Shown: in pieces, positions 39,948-41,409 of the stretch
Numbering within the stretch: position 1 is the stretch's first letter
Layout of the letters: each line of letters starts with the position of its first letter
Assembly: GCA_016291135.1 (NCBI GenBank)
Contig: JAEFAE010000023.1
Location: 1 to 41,409, forward strand
Length of the DNA stretch: 41,409 bases
DNA from: Bacteroidales bacterium
GTDB taxonomy: Bacteria; Bacteroidota; Bacteroidia; Bacteroidales; F082
Direction: 5' to 3'
Program-made: the position numbers and the translations under genes
The notes under the pieces: generated by a model
The model's database searches: none
The model's input: only the letters and a program-made list of their open reading frames with translations
Told to the model about the DNA's origin: nothing

Positions 39948-39983
39948 GTACGCACCCCTTTAGGGGTGCACCTATTGGTAGAA
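39948..39983 (+). repeat. GTAG-type palindromic repeat, second copy, abutting the rsmE start codon
   Basis: A GCACCCCTTTAGGGGTGC hairpin followed by ACCTATTGGTAGAA. The last A is the first base of the rsmE ATG. The copy is 57 nt after, and nearly identical to, the one at 39891-39926. Confidence 0.82.
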
Positions 39984-40690
39984 TGAATGTGTTTTATATA
40001 CCGGATGCAAAGGAAGGCCTGACGACCCTTCCTGAAGAGGAATCCAAACATTGTGTCAAGGTGTTGCGAATGGCCGAAGGCGACTGCTTTTGCGTGACCG
40101 ACGGCGAAGGGAGCCTCTACGATGCCGAGTTGGTGGAAGCGCTGCCCAAGAGAGCATCGGTGATGCTTTCCAACAAGCGCCCCGGCTACGACCATTGGGG
40201 CTTCCGTCTGGAGGTCGCCATCGCGCCTACCAAACTCAACGAACGTACGGAGTGGTTCCTCGAGAAGGCGACCGAGATCGGCATCGACCGGGTGCGGCTG
40301 TTCACCTCCTACCATTCGGAACGTCGGGCTGCCAATGTGGAGCGGTTCCAAAAGGTGATGGTGGCTGCCATGAAGCAGAGCATCAAGTCGCGCCTGCCCA
40401 AGGTGGAAGACCTGGTTCCCTTCGACAAGCTGGTGAAGCAACCCTTTGACGGGCAGAAGTTCATCGCCTGGATCGACGACGATGTGAAGGATTGCCTTTG
40501 CGACCTTTATAGGAAAGGGGAGAACGTGCTGGTGCTGATCGGCCCTGAAGGGGACTTCAGCCCTGAGGAGGTGGCGCTTGCCAAGGAGAACGGCTTCGTG
40601 CCGTGCAGCCTGGGGGCGGCCCGGCTCAGGACGGAGACCGCCGCCTTGGTGGCCTGTCATACCATCCAACTGATCAACCAGATGAAATGA
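39983..40690 (+). CDS. rsmE: 16S rRNA (uracil1498-N3)-methyltransferase
   Basis: The 235-residue protein has a PUA-like N-domain (about 1-70) and a SPOUT methyltransferase domain with the knot sequence VLIGPEGDFSPEEV and the C-terminal LGAARLRTETAAL, which forms the SAM pocket. It methylates U1498 of 16S rRNA in the assembled 30S subunit. The ATG at 39983 is the only reasonable start. The whole region where initiation contacts would lie is a palindromic repeat, so its hairpin could affect translation. The stop overlaps the next start by 4 nt (ATGA at 40687-40690). Confidence 0.95.
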   Translation: MNVFYIPDAKEGLTTLPEEESKHCVKVLRMAEGDCFCVTDGEGSLYDAELVEALPKRASVMLSNKRPGYDHWGFRLEVAIAPTKLNERTEWFLEKATEIGIDRVRLFTSYHSERRAANVERFQKVMVAAMKQSIKSRLPKVEDLVPFDKLVKQPFDGQKFIAWIDDDVKDCLCDLYRKGENVLVLIGPEGDFSPEEVALAKENGFVPCSLGAARLRTETAALVACHTIQLINQMK

Positions 40691-41334
40691 AAAGAATTGC
40701 CATCATCATATTGTTGTTTGTTCCATTCGTGGTTTCGGCGCAGCAGCTGAGCATCGCCCTCTTGAAGTACCGTGGCGGTGGCGACTGGTACGGCAACCCC
40801 ACCTCGCTGCCCAACCTGGTGCGGTTCTGTAACCAGGAGATGGGGACCGACCTCAATCCCGAGGTGCCTACCGTGGAGCCTTCGAGTCCCGACCTGTTCA
40901 ACTATCCATACGTGTATATGACGGGTCATGGCAACGTGGTGTTCGACGCCGCCGAGGCCCAGAACCTGCGTGACTATATGCTGGCAGGGGGCTTCCTTCA
41001 TATCGACGACAACTATGGCATCCGGCAATACATCGAGCCTCAGATGAAGAAGGTGTTTCCCGAATTGGATTTCGTGGAGCTGCCTTTCAGCCATGAGATC
41101 TTCAAGAAGCCTTTCCCGTTTCCCGAGGGCTTGCCCAAGATCCACGAGCATGACGGCAAGGCGCCGCAGCTCTTTGCCTTGATCTACGAGGGAAGGATCG
41201 TGTGCATCTTCACCTACGAATGCGACCTGGGCGATGGCTGGGAAGACCAGCGGGTGCATCACGACTCGCAGGAGACCCGTGAGAAGGCCCTGCGGATGGG
41301 TGCCAATATCCTGCGGTATGTTTTTGAAAATTAA
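40687..41334 (+). CDS. DUF4159 family secreted/periplasmic protein
   Basis: The 215-residue protein has a signal peptide (1-18, cut before Q19). It matches DUF4159 (ALLKYRGGGDWYGNPTSLPN, YVYMTGHGNVVF, LRDYMLAGGFLHIDDNYG, CIFTYECDLGDGWED). The domain has a glutamine-amidotransferase-like fold without an evident catalytic Cys, and members are often near MoxR/DUF58/BatA-type genes. Function is unknown. It overlaps rsmE by 4 nt and so is translationally coupled. The overlapping longer frame beginning at 40603 lacks the signal peptide at its start and is rejected. Confidence 0.9.
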   Translation: MKRIAIIILLFVPFVVSAQQLSIALLKYRGGGDWYGNPTSLPNLVRFCNQEMGTDLNPEVPTVEPSSPDLFNYPYVYMTGHGNVVFDAAEAQNLRDYMLAGGFLHIDDNYGIRQYIEPQMKKVFPELDFVELPFSHEIFKKPFPFPEGLPKIHEHDGKAPQLFALIYEGRIVCIFTYECDLGDGWEDQRVHHDSQETREKALRMGANILRYVFEN

Positions 41335-41353
41335 TTAATTGGATGATTTTTTT

Positions 41354-41409
41354 CCAGGGGTCGCCGTCAGGCGACCCCGTGGCTACCGATAGAGGAACCC
41401 CTAAAGGGG
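41354..41409 (-). repeat. GTAG-type palindromic repeat at the right edge (probably truncated by the window)
   Basis: On the minus strand: hairpin CCCCTTTAGGGG, linker TTCCTCTATCGGTAGCCACG, then a perfect GGGGTCGCC/GGCGACCCC hairpin over TGAC. The GTAG immediately before a palindrome is the classic layout of REP elements. Confidence 0.8.

Noticed and set aside
39948..39983. Considered whether the two repeats before rsmE are a short CRISPR array
   Set aside because: Only two units, each a palindrome differing in the loop and linker, a spacer of 21 nt, and no cas genes; related copies are dispersed in opposite orientation.

Overview
The window is a chromosomal segment of a member of the Bacteroidetes, most likely order Bacteroidales. 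Four things in the sequence point there. Many genes are preceded by the Bacteroidetes sigma factor -7 box TAnnTTTG. Shine-Dalgarno sequences are mostly absent. Two secreted peptidases end in type IX secretion (T9SS) sorting domains. Families typical of the phylum are present (DUF2807, DUF3467, DUF4159, FISUMP-type lipoproteins, DPP-IV). Intact T9SS cargo and several secreted or cell-surface peptidases suggest a protein-degrading lifestyle, for example in a gut, rumen or oral habitat. I cannot name a genus.

Layout. 1-4496: a gene fragment at the left edge, then a secreted M64 (IgA-peptidase family) protein and a secreted PNGase F-like protein 12 nt apart, then a DUF2007 protein overlapping a C26 glutamine amidotransferase-like hydrolase. 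4567-7466: an AAA/DUF4143 ATPase, a HEAT-like protein, a CDP-alcohol phosphatidyltransferase and a probably frameshifted small gene, separated by AT-rich spacers. 7468-11834: a C10 cysteine peptidase with a T9SS tail, a DUF2807 lipoprotein, an unrecognised protein, a tiny lipoprotein and a PLP aminotransferase. 11982-16403: two tRNA-Val genes, DPP-IV, a radical SAM protein and a FISUMP-domain lipoprotein.

16404-31786 is the gene-expression core: a long hairpin, rpsU, xerC, hpf, then tRNA-Thr(UGU)-Tyr(GUA)-Gly(UCC)-Thr(GGU)-tuf-tRNA-Trp(CCA)-secE-nusG-rplK-rplA-rplJ-rplL-rpoB-rpoC and a DUF3467 gene. The four tRNAs before tuf have the same order and anticodons as those before E. coli tufB. 31854-37881 is on the minus strand: LemA, pyrI, pyrB with a leader that looks like a transcription attenuator enclosing a 20-codon leader ORF, a patatin-type outer-membrane protein, and two putative outer-membrane barrel proteins. 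38072-41409 is on the plus strand: argS, rsmE and a DUF4159 protein.

Short GTAG-containing palindromic repeats occur at 32965-33025, 39891-39926, 39948-39983 and 41354-41409 and look like REP-type elements. I see no CRISPR array, prophage, insertion sequence or rRNA. The observations most worth following up are the pyrB leader, the repeat family (one copy abuts the rsmE start codon), the M64 + PNGase F pair, the roughly 90-nt hairpin before rpsU, and the small gene at 7204-7466.
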